A DNA stretch of 64,000 nucleotides from Hexactinellida sp. DTS-2022 (GCA_028753945.1 JAPNXP010000002.1:9610001-9674000); one strand, 5' to 3'. Shown: positions 11,291 through 22,476, numbered from the stretch's first letter. Notes: a model not told the origin generated them from the sequence alone. Translations and numbers: made by a program.

Positions 11291-12008
11291 GGTTAAATTA
11301 CGGCAGATTCACCCAAAAAACACATGAATTTAGTTTTGAAGGTGGGAGTTTGAATTTCACATATATGATGGAAGAGATTATAGCTATATCGAAACTGAAA
11401 ACGAAATCTAATTATCTTCTATAAATTCGAAATTATTGGGCTTGCAGTATTATGCTAATACAAAAGTCCCATAGGGGGATTTTTTCGACTCCACCTGATA
11501 AGTGTGTAGTTTGCAAGATCATTATTTGCTAAAGACCTGTACTGTGTGATCTATCAGAAAGATCATCGTTATGGGCGGTTGGTGAGTGGTTTAGAATTTT
11601 GATAAGATCTAAATAAAAAATATTGCGACCTTTTGAAACCAAAAAATGAATAAAAAGGTCATCTTTTCATGCGAAATTTGATAAAATGCTTGATAAAAAA
11701 AATTCCAAGTCGTAATTCAAAAATGTAAACCGTCTACCTACTCCGTACGCTTATAATCTTTAAATATTGATTCTGATGACAAACATTGATAATTGCATTG
11801 CCAAATTACCGCATAATATCGACCACCACTTTTGGAAATCGCCCTATGGGAGATTTGTAATAGCCAAATTTTGAAACCGACAAAAAATAAAAAGTATAAT
11901 AGATAGGGACATTTTCTTTTTGGTTTATTGATTTGTATCGTATAGGTATATATTTCTCACAATTACAGATTAATACAAGAACTTTCATTCACGTGGGGTA
12001 ATTTAACC
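11291..12008 (+). mobile_element. TTAA MITE family 2, copy A (718 bp)
   Basis: Flanked by TTAA (11287-11290, 12009-12012). Ends are GGTTAAATTACGGCAG and GGGGTAATTTAACC. Landmark inner words: CCCATAGGGGGATTT, TTATGGGCGGTTGGTGAG, CGACCTTTTGAAACCAAAAA. Related copies lie at 21344-22063, 23843-24562 and 63402-64000. No protein; short frames are incidental. It lies in the 3' part of the Kolobok-like element. Confidence 0.85.
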
Positions 12009-12394
12009 TTAATGCGTGTTATGAACTTGATCTACTAAGCATTTATAGTATTACTTGTGATGAAGTTATTACTTCAAAATATTGAAATAAATCTTCAATA
12101 CTTTTCATAATAAAATTCGGCTAATTTACATTGGATAGTGTTACAGAGATAGGAAGCCTTTTCCTAAGTAATTCAATACAATTCTTAAAATAGATTAAAG
12201 GAAGTTCTAAAGTTATTTATTTATTCTTAGTTAGACTATTACAGAGCAGGCTGGAGAATTTCACTTCAATATTCACAATAACATTGAAACCACCCACATC
12301 GCTAATACAAATTTGGGCCTGAGCATCCTTAAGAAAAGCTTTCTATCCTCAGGTACTCCCATCACAATACATTGCATAACACCATATAGGAATA

Positions 12395-12543
12395 CACTAG
12401 AACCTCGTTAGTACCAACTCCAGGGGGACCGTCAAAATGCGCGCGTTCGCCTTATCTTGAATTGGTATCAACCAGTTCATTGTATAATTAACTTGCATTG
12501 CAGGGTAATGAAATAGTGTTCGTACTAACGAGCTTCTACAGTG
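12395..12543. mobile_element. pogo-like MITE, 149 bp
   Basis: Inverted ends CACTAGAACCTCGTTAGTAC and GTACTAACGAGCTTCTACAGTG-like are flanked by TA on both sides (12393-12394, 12544-12545). The termini and TA duplication are typical of pogo/Tigger-type Tc1/mariner relatives. Non-coding. Confidence 0.75.
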
Positions 12544-12669
12544 TATAAACAATACGTATATGAATCTTTTTCGTCGATTCAGAGGTATTCTTATATGTGT
12601 ACTGTAACAATGATGCATGATAATTACTGTTACATAATTATATTCTAGTATCTTCATTGGACTTATCGC

Positions 12670-13110
12670 CTCTGAAGGTAGTGATCCTGTGAATTTTCCT
12701 GGTGATCTATTTACCCCGATTAATGCTACAGCTAAAAAACGTGACGCGAGAAAACAGGATGCAAAATATGCTGTATAATCTGCAATAAATCAAGATGTTA
12801 AAATATAGGCGTGATTTACTTGGTCATGTGGAATCTGGGGAACTGTCGGCTGATAGTATCAATCAGATTATTTTCCGATATAAAGGAGCACAACGTAGGG
12901 AATAATCGCATTGGATTTCTATGCAATTTTTCTAATGATTCTAATGAAGTGTGTAACAAAGTGGTTCAGGATCTTAAACGTCACCTTGTCTTTGTTCATA
13001 AGCTTGATAGTTGTTGTTCTAAATTTGAACAGTTGATTAAGGACCCTTCTACCGTTGAACGTCATGTTGGTGTAAAATCTGTAAGTTTGTCTGAAGCAGT
13101 TGCAAGTTAG
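12670..13110 (+). pseudogene. Unidentified decayed coding fragment
   Basis: Three short stretches in different frames look protein-like: FPGDLFTPINATAKKRDARK (about 12690-12760), RDLLGHVESGELSADSINQI (about 12810-12880) and VQDLKRHLVFVHKL (about 12965-13005), the last with H-x4-H spacing after two cysteines as in a zinc finger. Stops and frameshifts separate them. I do not recognise the family; a transposon or zinc-finger protein relic is possible. Confidence 0.35.
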
Positions 13111-13660
13111 GGAAATACGAAGAAGATTAGGAAATGGTCACACTCAAAATTCCAGTAATCTTCACTAACCGAGTAATCAACAGGACATATTTATGATTTT
13201 GAAACTGAATCGATATCGGGGTTGTAACCGAATAGTTGAAAATTCAATTTAACCAAATAATATTTGGGAAATAGTTGATATTCGGTTATTGTACATTATT
13301 TTGTGACTATTTTAATTACTCCATTGTTGTTCACTTCTACTGTGGACTAATTGTTTGAATTTGGTTAAGTACTATATTATTAGTATATTTAGTATTTACC
13401 CAACTGGTACAAATTCCTGCGATTTACTCTTTGCTTCAAATGGTTTAAGGTTCAGGTATACTCTACAAAATCCCAAAATTTCGATAAACCCCATACTATG
13501 GTAAATCTCGTTTTTATTGCATTTTCGGATTGTGTTGATACCCATGTGGACTTTGACGAAATTTCAAAGAAAAATTCCAATTATTTCTCCTGTTTGACTC
13601 ACTTCGAGTTTTGAAAGAAATATTGGGGTTCTGGTGTTGGTAGCCGGTTGCAGTATTATA

Positions 13661-13961
13661 CGGGGAATCTGACAGAAAAATCTAGCAATGTTCGCTGTCA
13701 AGTTTTTCTCTTCAGATTATTATTATTCATCATCTCAGGTTCAAAATGTAACCTGGTACCTTGTTAAAAATTTCGCCGACGACGTCCTATTTAACAAAAG
13801 CGATGACGTCATATTTAATGGTGATAAAAAATTAAATTTGATCGTATACTTAATCTAAATAGCTCATTCGAAAGAGATAGAAGAGGAGAGTGATTTTCAT
13901 ATAGGAACTACACATGTTATACTAAAGAGTCAAAAGTTACGATCGTTTATATATGTTTATT
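13661..13961. repeat. Left ~300-bp terminal inverted repeat of Academ-like element
   Basis: Reverse complement of 19862-20163, up to the ATATATGTTTATT inner border. It includes TGACGTCATATTTAATGG and the ATTATTATTATTCATCATCT run. The C-terminal coding end of the transposon gene abuts it at ~13960. Confidence 0.9.
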
Positions 13962-14331
13962 ATGGTTCCCATTCATCGCCAGAATCCTCAGATGAGGAAA
14001 AGTCTGAAACTTCACTTGTACTTGCATCTGAACTACTATCATCATGGTCTTCTTCCACATCTGTCTCTGAATCATTGTCTTCACAGTCTGCAGCTGCTTC
14101 ATATGTATCGTTTGTTATGTCTTTTCTAAATTTTGGCTTTTCAATGTTCTTGTCAATTTTAGTATCTTTGGTTATTTTGTTTGCTTTTGTCAAGTATCGA
14201 CATCGCTTTTTTTTTGGCTCCTGTACATCCCTATCCGAACATTCATCGTCTGCAACCATATCACAACTTGTACTTTCGCCTTGGGTTGCTTCTTTTGCAA
14301 TTTTGGAGGCATCTGTGGGCCAATAAACCAA
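13960..14331 (-). pseudogene. Acidic C-terminal tail of the Academ-like protein
   Basis: Open frame of ~120 residues ending exactly at the inner edge of the left terminal repeat. It has a basic patch (PKKKRCRYLTKANK), a possible nuclear signal, and a very acidic Ser/Asp/Glu tail (DVEEDHDDSSSDASTSEVSD). Which of the two overlapping frames is the original end cannot be settled here. Confidence 0.45.
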
Positions 14332-14700
14332 TGCGGGACCATTTTCTTTGCATTGTTATCCCACTTCCATCCATATTGTTCTGGATTAAGCTGTTTGATC
14401 GCAATCTCCCCGCATTGTTGCCAAATAACTGTTTGTATTTGCGCTCTTTTTAATGCTTGTAGGAGAGAATCTGGATAAAGTGGCAAGGACACAGAGGACT
14501 TCTCCTTTTGTTGTTGATACAACCGAATTCTGGTTTGAAGATAGCTTTCACTCTTATTATCACTATACATAATTGTAGATATGAATTGCTTCAAATCTTC
14601 GATATTCTGCTTGCACAGTGGCTCTTCCTTTTGCAGATTATGTGATATATAGCAATTGTGTGGAGCCTTTAATAACTTATTAAAACCCGAACTTTCCAAA
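14190..14700 (-). pseudogene. Academ-like protein, frameshifted continuation
   Basis: From FNKLLKAPHNC onward this frame continues the nuclease protein with LYQQQKEKSSVSLPLYPDS, WQQCGEIAIKQLNPEQYGW and VPHWFIGPQMPP. It overlaps another open frame (13960-14331), so a second indel near 14300-14335 is likely. Confidence 0.55.
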
Positions 14701-16333
14701 CTCTGAAAAAATATGACGTTGTGTCGCATCCGGTTAACGAATGGAATGCTGGGAGAATGGCGCATACTGTATTTCCTAAAAAATTGACTATTAAGCCAAT
14801 ATCAGCAAACTTTTCGTGGTCATATTTCATATACCATTTGTTAGTAATAGAGAAATGGCTGTATACCCACACAAGAAGAATCAAAACGTCTGTGTCCTTT
14901 GATACCACTACCACATCTTGCTCTGACAGGATTGCATGCAGTACAAGTCGTGTATCCGCCTCTTCGTGATTGCAATCGAAAAGCAAACTATTACCAAGAC
15001 TATCTATCCTGAATGTGTGCTCTTTGGATGTGACGATAAAAGGACATGTCAATTTAGATCTTCCCTCTGGTGATTGAAGAAATTCTGAAATTATCGCTAT
15101 TAGATCCTCCTTGTTGTCGCCTCGATGAAGAAATTCTTCCCAGCGCAAGCCTTGGAGCATTTTTTGGTCGACACTTTGAATGTGGACTCTTGGACCTTGC
15201 TCCCCTCTCTCTTGTCGTGTCCCTTCTTTCACGCTCGTATCTTTGTAAGTGTCGTTGATGATTCCTATGCAAGATGGTTTTGTTTCCTTTTGTGGTGTGA
15301 CAAAATGAATGAGGCTCAGTATAAATTCTTTTAATGTTGTCCTTGGTTTCATTGATCTTATAGCAGCCATTCCATCAACAAACCATGCACAATGCTGAGG
15401 AATGCTGTTAGTACACGACTGTGATGCAGATATCAAATGATTTCTGAAATGAGCTTTGTCTGACTGCCTAAGACTGCATTCAGTTGTTGCAATTGCCAGT
15501 GGAACGGTTGTGAGCGGATAATTGAATGCTTCTTCCATGTTCACATACTTTGAGACAATCAATCCAAAAGCTTGCCTATCTTCTTTTAAGACCTGGATTG
15601 TCTTTGGTGCTTTCTTCCTTTTCTCTAATCCGGTACAAACCTTGTTTCTTACAATTGGCTCAAAATAGCCCTTACTTCCATCAACAAGGCATTCTTTCAG
15701 GAAATTTTCATACTGTTTGCTTCCGAGTTTTGCAGCTCCCATCATATCATTCACTATATTCGATGGAATTTCAACTCCAGTGGCAAATGATCTTGGCTTG
15801 TCATATGAGAACGGATCTATGCCATATAGAACAAGTTGTTTCTTTAGTTTTGTCACGTGTTTACTGTGAATTTTCTTACTTCCATTGCACAGTTCCTTAT
15901 GCTTTGAGGAAGTTTTCAATGCAACCATATTGCCAAATTTTTCACGCAGTTTACAGTGCACATGAATAGTACGCACCCATGTGTTCACAGCAGAAATGTC
16001 ATTGCTAAATCCAGCACGGAATGGACCTGCAGTATCCTTTGTTAGTTTGTTAAAAAGCTCCGTAATCAAGTCTCCGTGAATTGATGTAAACCTTTCCCCG
16101 GAGACGCTTGCACCAAAACCCCGTTCTGACAAGTGTTGAAAAGCTTGTTTGTTATCTGTGGACATGTTCTGGAGAAAAACATGCTGGTAACTACAGTAAC
16201 GGGCATAATTTTGGTGATTGAAAGCAAAGGTAAGGGAGAGCATTTCACGCTCAGCCTCAATATGCCTGCTCAGATTTCCTTCTCGCACTGCAGATATCAT
16301 CGCCAGCATTGTGGATACATCTTTAAGGTACAT
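14697..16333 (-). CDS. XPG-nuclease-like domain of the Academ-like protein
   Basis: This is the rest of exon 3. Early blocks: EAEREMLSLTFAFNHQNYAR and ERFTSIHGDLITELFNKLTK. The C-terminal third holds the nuclease signature: CNHEEADTRLVLHA (compare the EAD motif of XPG/FEN1), VVVSKDTDVLILLV (compare SEDSDLL) and HSLTGCDTTSYF (compare GCDY). These acidic residues bind metal in XPG/PIN-fold nucleases. Near 14697 the frame is lost by a single indel: the expected FNKLLKAPHNC continues in another frame. Truncated at its start by the insertion 16334-17254. Confidence 0.75.
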
Positions 16334-17254
16334 CTATATTATTAAATCTCGATTGTTGTGTGTTTGTGTGTTTGTGTGTTTGTTTGTGTGTTTGTGTGTT
16401 TGTGTGTTTGTGTGTTTGTGTGTTTGTGTGTTTGTGTGTTTGTGTGTTTGTGTGTTTGTGTGTTTGTGTGTTTGTGTGTGTGTTTGTCCGGATTGTATTA
16501 AAGTGATGGGGGACTAGAAACCGCAATTAATATTGGGATATAAACTAACTTTCAAATGTTATAGTAATAGGTAAACAAATGTTATTAAGGTAAACAATTA
16601 TGCTGAACACGAATTTCGCGTTTATAAATTTCTCATATTAATATTTGTTGTTGTTGTTTACACAAAATAGGTAAACTAATTAATGAAAATTCAAAATCAA
16701 CCTAGAAGTTAGCTTCCAACGGGTATTATAGGTAAACAAGTATGCTGAACACGATTTTCGCCGTTAAAATTTTCTAATATGAATATTTGTTGTTGTTGTT
16801 TACACAAAATAGGTAAACAAATTAATGAAAATTCAGAATCAACCTAGAAGTTAGTTTTCAACGGGTATTATAGGTAAACAAGTATGCTGAACACGAATTT
16901 AGCGTTTAAATTTTCTAATATGAATATTTGTTGTTGTTGTTGTTGTTGTTTACTCAAAATAGCTAAACAATTTAATGAAAATTCAAAATCAACCTAGAAG
17001 TTAACTTTCAATAGGTATTATAAGTAAACAAGTGTGCTGAACATGAATTTCGCATTTATAAAATTCTAATATGAGTATTTGTTGTTGTTGTTGTTGTTGT
17101 TTACACAAATAGGTAAACAAATTTATGAAAATTAGATAGCTATCTACCATTTCCATGGTAGAAAATGTGAGGAGTAAGGCCGCTCAGCGGCCGTTAACTT
17201 GAGGTGCGTAGCACCGATCTGTCGCAAAGCGACCGAGACCGAAGGGCTCGTTAT
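16334..17254 (+). mobile_element. Helentron-like non-autonomous element (HINE) in the Academ gene
   Basis: Starts CTATATTATTAAATCTCG, then a (TTTGTGTG)n microsatellite, four ~145-bp tandem units (each with GCTGAACACGAATTTCG-like words and a GTTGTTGTTG run), then a run of hairpins (GGCCGCTCAGCGGCC, GGTGCGTAGCACC, GTCGCAAAGCGAC) and AAGGGCTCGTTAT. Precise removal restores the host reading frame if it inserted between two T residues, as Helentrons do. Core tandem repeats plus microsatellite plus 3' hairpins match the layout of Helentron-derived elements such as DINE-1 and the mollusc pearl elements. No Rep or helicase gene. Confidence 0.6.
16356..16488 (+). repeat. (TTTGTGTG)n microsatellite
   Basis: About fifteen units of an 8-bp TTTGTGTG/TGTTTGTG motif. 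Apparent peptides on both strands (CVCVFV.., THKHTNTQ..) are artefacts. It is part of the Helentron-like element; degenerate versions are in the copies at 5148 and 21283. Confidence 0.9.
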
Positions 17255-17843
17255 TGTGAAATGTCCTTCAGTGCCATCTTTGAAACTAAGAACATCAGCG
17301 ACCAGGGCACTGAAAGAATCATGGCATAAAACCTGATTCAAGGATTCTTTGCTTGGATTTTGTCTAAGAATTTTGATATTTTCTTTTAAGTCAGCATCAA
17401 TTTTTGTGTTCTGCTTTGTAATCTGTTCAATGCGGAACTGAACTAATGCATCAAAGCATTCTTTATGTATACGCATGCATCGGTAATAGTGACGTCCCTC
17501 AAACGCTTGCTCTGCAGAGCCCTTGGCGATTATATCTGCATCAACACACCATTGTTGCATACCTCTGCAATGGTAACGCTTGTATAATAATCGTTGCATC
17601 ACTCGTAATTGGTGAAATCCACCCATCAACAATAAAATATTCTGGTAAAGTTCTTTGTGCCTCCACAGTATGTGGCAAAGCTTGGCGTAGACTGCCTCGT
17701 CAGCATGAACAAAGACATGGTCAATCTCTAAATCCTTGATTAAATCTAGCATGGAATCCATATACTCTTTGAGCACAGGATAGTCTGGATAGTTTAACTG
17801 GTAGGTACTCTTGGATGCATTTCGTTGGCATATAGTCAGATAC
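17255..17843 (-). CDS. Academ-like transposon protein, exon 3 upstream part
   Basis: Follows an acceptor near 17843 (exact start uncertain by a base or two, because the open frame is one base off the simplest join). Conserved blocks are HVFVHADEAVYAKL, which carries an invariant Asp in this family, ILLLMGGFHQL, and FEGRHYYRCMRIHK. The reading frame runs into the Helentron-like insert at 17254; the natural continuation FKDGTEGHFT..YLKDVSTML resumes at 16333. Confidence 0.6.
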
Positions 17844-18010
17844 CTATAAAATATGCAAAAATATTTGATAAGATTCTAAAAACCTTGGGAATATTCACAC
17901 AGTGGATGCCGGTTCTAAGAACACCCTTGGGAGTAAGCAATAGATGTTATTATAATCGGCAACTACTTTACAAAAATTTAAGAGTGACTGCAAGTGACTA
18001 TTATTATTAC

Positions 18011-18546
18011 CTGCTTGTTGAAGGCAGTCCACGAGCCAAGTGGGTCAAAATCATCAGAAATGTCTGCTACGCATCCTGCTACTGACCAAGCTATGTCTTT
18101 CCGGAGATACCGTTCTAATTCTCCTGTGCAATCCGTTTCAACGTGATTCTTAAATAAAGGTGGTTTTACTTTTTTTCCAATCATGTAAGGGGCAGTTTCA
18201 TTTGATAGATCTTCAGCTGCACTTGAAAAAGCTAGTGGGAATTCAATTTGCTCACCAAAAGTTGGCAATATCTCTTCTGTCTTGGATGGTATTTGGAATA
18301 ATTTTACATTTGTATCGTGTGTTGTTCCCGAACCTGTTAATGTATTTTGACGGCCATCATTATTATCAAGAGTGCTGTGACATACTACACCTTTCCGCAT
18401 ATTTGGATACAAACATCCTCCTGCAATTACCATTCTGGCCCAAGCCTGATTCTGAAGGCGGATAGAAGTGTACGATGCAGAATGATTGCATTTGTGTAAG
18501 TAATCAATAGTTTCCTTGCTTCCAGTCATCCTGTGAACAACCAAAC
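18011..18546 (-). CDS. Academ-like transposon protein, exon 2
   Basis: Begins after the acceptor TTTTCCTTTTCAG and keeps the phase of exon 1 (940 + 536 nt, a whole number of codons). It encodes LVVHRMTGSKETIDYLHKC, then SIRLQNQAW and a long acidic linker. It ends ...SWTAFNKQ at the donor AG|GTAATA. No catalytic motif is recognised here; it is the linker between the zinc-binding part and the central domain. Confidence 0.65.
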
Positions 18547-18662
18547 CTGAAAAGGAAAATATTTGCATTAACAATTTATCGATTTCGGCTCACTCATCTC
18601 TTTTCTAAATTAAATATATGAGAAAAGTAATGGAAAACAACAGCACAAAAAACAAGACTAAC

Positions 18663-19602
18663 CTAGAATGGCTTGTTTTGGAGAAGGTTGCTTTGTGATC
18701 AACGATTGCCAGTCACTAGCAAGAGACCAAATTTTGGTTGCTGCCAATTTTGTGCTTGTAACACAATAGCCATATTCATTTTTCTTCGCATTATCCTTAA
18801 GTGTATGATATATAGCGTTATAAATCTCAGGAAGAGGTCCCTTGTCCAGTTCTTGCATAAATTCGTCAATAGACAGTGGCAGTCTTTTGTCACTTTCTTG
18901 TCTGTGCTGCATTTTTCTCCGAATCATTCGACCGAATGCTCTCACTAAATCTTCATCCCTCAACCCACATCCGTGAAGAGCAGCAATTGTATAATTCCAA
19001 GGGTTTGTGTCAGATGCATATACAAGAAGATACTTTGAGACGGCCTTGAAAGAGATGTCTGATTTAAATTCTTTTTCAATGCGCCTCCTTAGGTTCCTCG
19101 TGTCCTTAATAACTGGCTCTTCAAATCCTGCCTCTTCGCTAAAGCTCATTATATCATTTAACAGTTCATGAAGGAGAAAAGCACATTTGTCTATTATGAT
19201 TTTTCGTTTGATGTCAACTAGGAAAGACTGGATGACCAGCTCTACTTCTCCGTCTTTGGATTTGCTTTCAACAGCAACGTAGGGATGTGCATAGGAAGAA
19301 TAACAATTTTTGTGGTAATATATATCAGCTGAGAAAACATCGCAAGCATCAACTTTCAAAATTGCGTCTAACCTACAAGAGGCCTGGTAATAGGGTTCGG
19401 CCTTTTCAAGTAGGTAGCATTCTTTCTGTTCCAAAATTCTTGCTTCTGCCCTACCCTCTGAACATCTGCCTAGCCCACCTTCGTTATATTTCAAGCCATC
19501 AGTGTTCTTTGTCTCATAGCAGATGAAACATATTTTCTTGTCATAGCTCACTTTCGAACGAAGAGTTTTCTTCACTTTCAATGTCCTTGGAGACTTGCTC
19601 AT
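18663..19602 (-). CDS. Academ-like transposon protein, exon 1 (zinc-binding N-terminus)
   Basis: Starts at ATG 19602 (MSKSPRTLKV). A zinc-binding pattern follows: CFICYETKN (C-x2-C, residue ~25), a later cysteine (CSEGRAEA), and YHKNCYSSY (H-x3-C, ~100). The remainder is helical and charged, with LLVYASDTNPWNY and HGCGLRDEDLVRAFGRMIRR, typical of this large family of transposon proteins in aquatic animals. It ends at AG|GTTAGT at 18663/18662, a good splice donor; the frame joins to exon 2 across ~116 bp. No damage in this exon. Confidence 0.7.
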
Positions 19603-19861
19603 ATCGTAGAGAGTAATTAGTAATTTTAGTTCCAAATTTTAATCTGCATGAATTGTGTACAGCACCATTGGCTTCAGTAAACCCTGAAATCCTCTCTAAA
19701 ACGGTAGTAAAAATGTGTGCCTTATCTTGATTATCTATGTTTAGTTCACTCCAATCCTTGGCATCTTTAAATTTTGAGCAGGTGATAGGATTACATACAA
19801 GTTATAGCAGTAAAGAAGGATTAAATTGCATTAATAATAGAATAAAATAGAAATTTTTTAG

Positions 19862-20163
19862 AATAAACATATATAAACGATCGTAACTTTTGACTCTTTA
19901 GTATAACATGTGTAGTTCCTATATGAAAATCACTCTCCTCTTCTAGCTCTTTCGAAGGAACTATTTAGATTAAGTATACGATCAAATTTAATTTTTTTAT
20001 CACCATTAAATATGACGTCATCGATTTTGTTAAATAGGACGTCGTCGGCGAAATTTTTAACAAGGTACCAGGTTCCATTTTGAACCTGAGATGATGAATA
20101 ATAATAATCTGAAGAGAAAAACTTGACAGCGAACATTGCTAGATTTTTCTGTCAGATTCCCCG
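19862..20163. repeat. Right ~300-bp terminal inverted repeat of Academ-like element
   Basis: Mirror of 13661-13961. The 5' end of the transposon gene (ATG at 19602) lies ~260 bp inside it, so this terminus likely carries the promoter. Confidence 0.9.
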
Positions 20164-20841
20164 TATATATACCATGGAAACTTAATAATTTCGGGACATT
20201 GCCACATATAGGTTTTATCTTATATTTGGATAGAACAGCATATATCGCATCTTAATTTCAAATATATTGGAAGAATATTGAAAACTCTCAATGATACAGA
20301 CTTTTTAGTGTCCTCTACCTAAGCCACTGCCATAGGGGACACTTTTTTTCATACCTCGCTATCACCAAACACAATTATTGCCATTGCGGAAGTCATATTA
20401 TGACTCATATGCCACCTAGAAACAAATTCTCAACGGTTTTGGACAGATCTCAATTAGTTCTATCATATGAGTGCAGCGATTTCATTTGTAACTTTTATTT
20501 TTATTTTTATTTAATTTATTGATGATGAAAAAAGTGATGTCCACATTTATTGATGAAAAATTTGACTCATAAGTGATTAAAAGAATTCTTGCACTCATAT
20601 GATAGTTTAGGAGTTTCTTAATGCAATGCAACAACAATCTACTCCTAATCATTAGCAGGAAAAAACCTATCCGTTCCGCAAAATACGATTTTATAGAAAA
20701 AAATTTTTTCACTGAGTTACCTAGATCGAATATTATTGCATTTTTGCCGGTTAGAAGATGAATTAAATCCGCTGTAAAAAAATTAATTAATTCGGGTAAA
20801 TAGTTTTGGTAGAAGTGCTCTAGAGTATACCTGAACCTTAA

Positions 20842-21000
20842 CTACTCAATTGTCATTTTAGTTACTCAACTGTTACATAATTCCTGCGATTTACTAGGTG
20901 TTACAATTTCGTTAGTTACTCAATTATCAATTTAATTACCCAACAGTTACATATTCCAGCGAGTACTCATTATCATTTTAGTTACTCAATTCTCTTAGTT
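20842..21000. repeat. Tandem ~75-bp degenerate repeat
   Basis: Two to three units of AGTTACTCAATT..TTAATTACCCAAC.GTTACA. Companion sequence lies left of the MITE at 13391-13444, so MITE family 1 landed in this repeat. Related: 7536-7692 and 23705-23825. Confidence 0.55.
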
Positions 21001-21282
21001 AGCATATGTTATGGGAAATGTTGTCAAACGGGTGGTGGTGTCGAATCGACGACATCTCCTGCTCGAGGTGTTGGCGATTCGATACCATCTCCCGTCACAT
21101 ATTGTGCTTTTCCACCAAAGTTATTTCATTTGCTTGTACTGATTCCTCATTCTACTAATTTGCCAATCAATCCCATTTTTCAGCTGAAATTCTATCCATG
21201 ACCTACTTGATACACGGCTGTACACTTCACGGAGAAGGCCAATAGTATATTTATTCTAAATGGAGTCCAATACATTTGATCT

Positions 21283-22476
21283 AATATGAATCCTTCGGTC
21301 TCGTTCGCTTTGCAACGGATCGGTGCTACGCACCTCAAGTTAAGGTTAAATTACCCCACGCTAATGAAAGTTCTTGTATTAATCTGTAATTGAGAGAAAT
21401 AGATACCTATACGATACAAAGCAATAAAACAAAAAGAAAATGTCCCTATCTATTATACTTTTTATTTTTTGTCAGTTTCAAAATTTGGCTAATACAAATC
21501 TCCCATAGGGCGAATTCCAAAAGTGTTGGTCGATATTATGGGGTAATTTGGCAATGCGGCCATCAATGTTTGTTATTAGAATCAATATTTAAAGATTATA
21601 AGCGTGCGGAGTTGGTAGACGGTTTACATTTTTGAATTATGACTTGGAATTATTTTTTTCAAACATTTTCTCAAATTTGTCATAAAATGATGACCTTTTT
21701 ATCCATTTTTTGGTTTCAAAAGGTCGCAATATTTTTTATATACATTTTATCAAAATTCTAAACCACTCACCAACCGCCCATAACGATGATCTCTATGTTA
21801 GATCACACAAAATATGTCTTTAGGTAATATTGATCTTGCAATCCCCACAGTTATCTGGTTGAGTCTGAACAAATCCCCCTATGGGACTTTTGTATTACAA
21901 TAAAACTGCATTCCCCATAAATTAAAATTTATAAAATATAATCAGATTTCGTTTTCAGTTTCGATATAGCTATAGTGTCTTCTATCATATATGTGAGAAT
22001 CAAACACCTAACTTCAAAACGAAATCTATGTGTGTTTTTGCATGAATCTGCCGTAATTTAACCTTAACGGCCGCTGTCCGGCCTTACTCCTCACCCTTTA
22101 TATCATGGAAAATGGTAGAAAGGGAAGTTTTATACATCCTTTTATAATATTATAAATTTATCAGTACGAAATTCGTGTTCAGCATACTTGTTAACCTATA
22201 ATCCCCGTTGAAAGCAATCATCTATGTTGATTTTGATTTTCAGTAATTCGTTTACTTATTTGTGTTAACAACAACAATAAATATTCATATTATATATTTC
22301 TAAATGCGAAATTCGTGTTCAGCATACTTGTTTACCTATTATAACATTTGTTACCAATTATAACATTTGACAGTTAGTTTATATCTCATATGTTAATTCG
22401 GTTTATATCCCCCCGTCACTTTAATACAATCCGGACAAACAAACACACAAACAACAATCGAGATTTAATAATATAG
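21283..22476 (-). mobile_element. Helentron-like element split by a TTAA MITE
   Basis: On the minus strand it starts CTATATTATTAAATCTCG at 22476, with a short CA/TTTG microsatellite, two partial ~145-bp units, and the GGCC(G)-hairpin region. The target TTAA inside that region (AGTTAACGG in other copies) is split by the MITE 21344-22063. After it come GGTGCGTAGCACC and CGAGACCGAAGG, ending near 21283. Confidence 0.6.
21344..22063 (-). mobile_element. TTAA MITE family 2, copy B (720 bp)
   Basis: TTAA at 21340-21343 and 22064-22067. On the minus strand it reads GGTTAAATTACGGCAG... as copies A and C do. It is very close in sequence to copy C and inverted relative to it, so the pair forms a ~720-bp inverted repeat around the PP2C pseudogene. 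Confidence 0.9.

Larger units (their letters stand above)
7697..12328 (+). mobile_element. Kolobok-like autonomous transposon, TTAA-flanked, 4.6 kb
   Basis: TTAA duplications sit at 7693-7696 and 12329-12332. The inverted ends start GGATGCTCAGGCC. The last ~100 bp before 12328, read on the minus strand, match the left end of the non-coding element at 28362-30027 (shared TATTAGCG, GGGTGGTTT and CTGCTCTGTAAT), which confirms the boundary. The element carries the DDE transposase at 8350-10799 and an unrelated TTAA MITE (11291-12008). TTAA duplication fits Kolobok or piggyBac; the encoded protein is not piggyBac-like, so Kolobok-like is preferred. Confidence 0.75.
13661..20163 (-). mobile_element. 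Academ-like DNA transposon, 6.5 kb, ~300-bp TIRs
   Basis: Long inverted termini start CGGGGAATCTGACAG (13661-13961 and 19862-20163) and differ at only about ten positions. TATA lies on both outer sides (13657-13660, 20164-20167), a likely 4-bp target duplication. All of the element's own coding blocks are on the minus strand and build one spliced protein with a C-terminal XPG-nuclease-like region, the hallmark of the Academ superfamily. A Helentron-like insertion (16334-17254) and two frameshifts make this copy dead. Near-identical termini argue that it arrived fairly recently. Confidence 0.75.
13449..20837 (+). mobile_element. TTAA MITE family 1, split by the Academ-like element
   Basis: TTAA flanks at 13445-13448 and 20838-20841. 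Ends are GGTTCAGGTATACTCTA and TAGAGTATACCTGAACC. The two pieces (13449-13660 and 20164-20837) align with the beginning and end of other family 1 copies (47635-48333, 54707-55404, 59481-60179), e.g. the shared TTTTTATTGCATTTT near the start and AATCCGCTGTAAAA near the end. A 6.5-kb transposon has been inserted between them. Confidence 0.85.

Noticed and set aside
13190-13270. Separate hAT-like MITE (GGTTGTAACCGAATAGTTG)
   Set aside because: Shares words with 29380-29778, but I could not find both ends or a target duplication.
16323-16526. Cys/Val-rich and His/Thr-rich proteins over the microsatellite
   Set aside because: Pure translation of (TTTGTGTG)n in both directions.
21390-21635. 81-codon gene also at 24271-24516
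   Set aside because: Same piece of MITE family 2 in both copies; low complexity and not kept in copies A and D.
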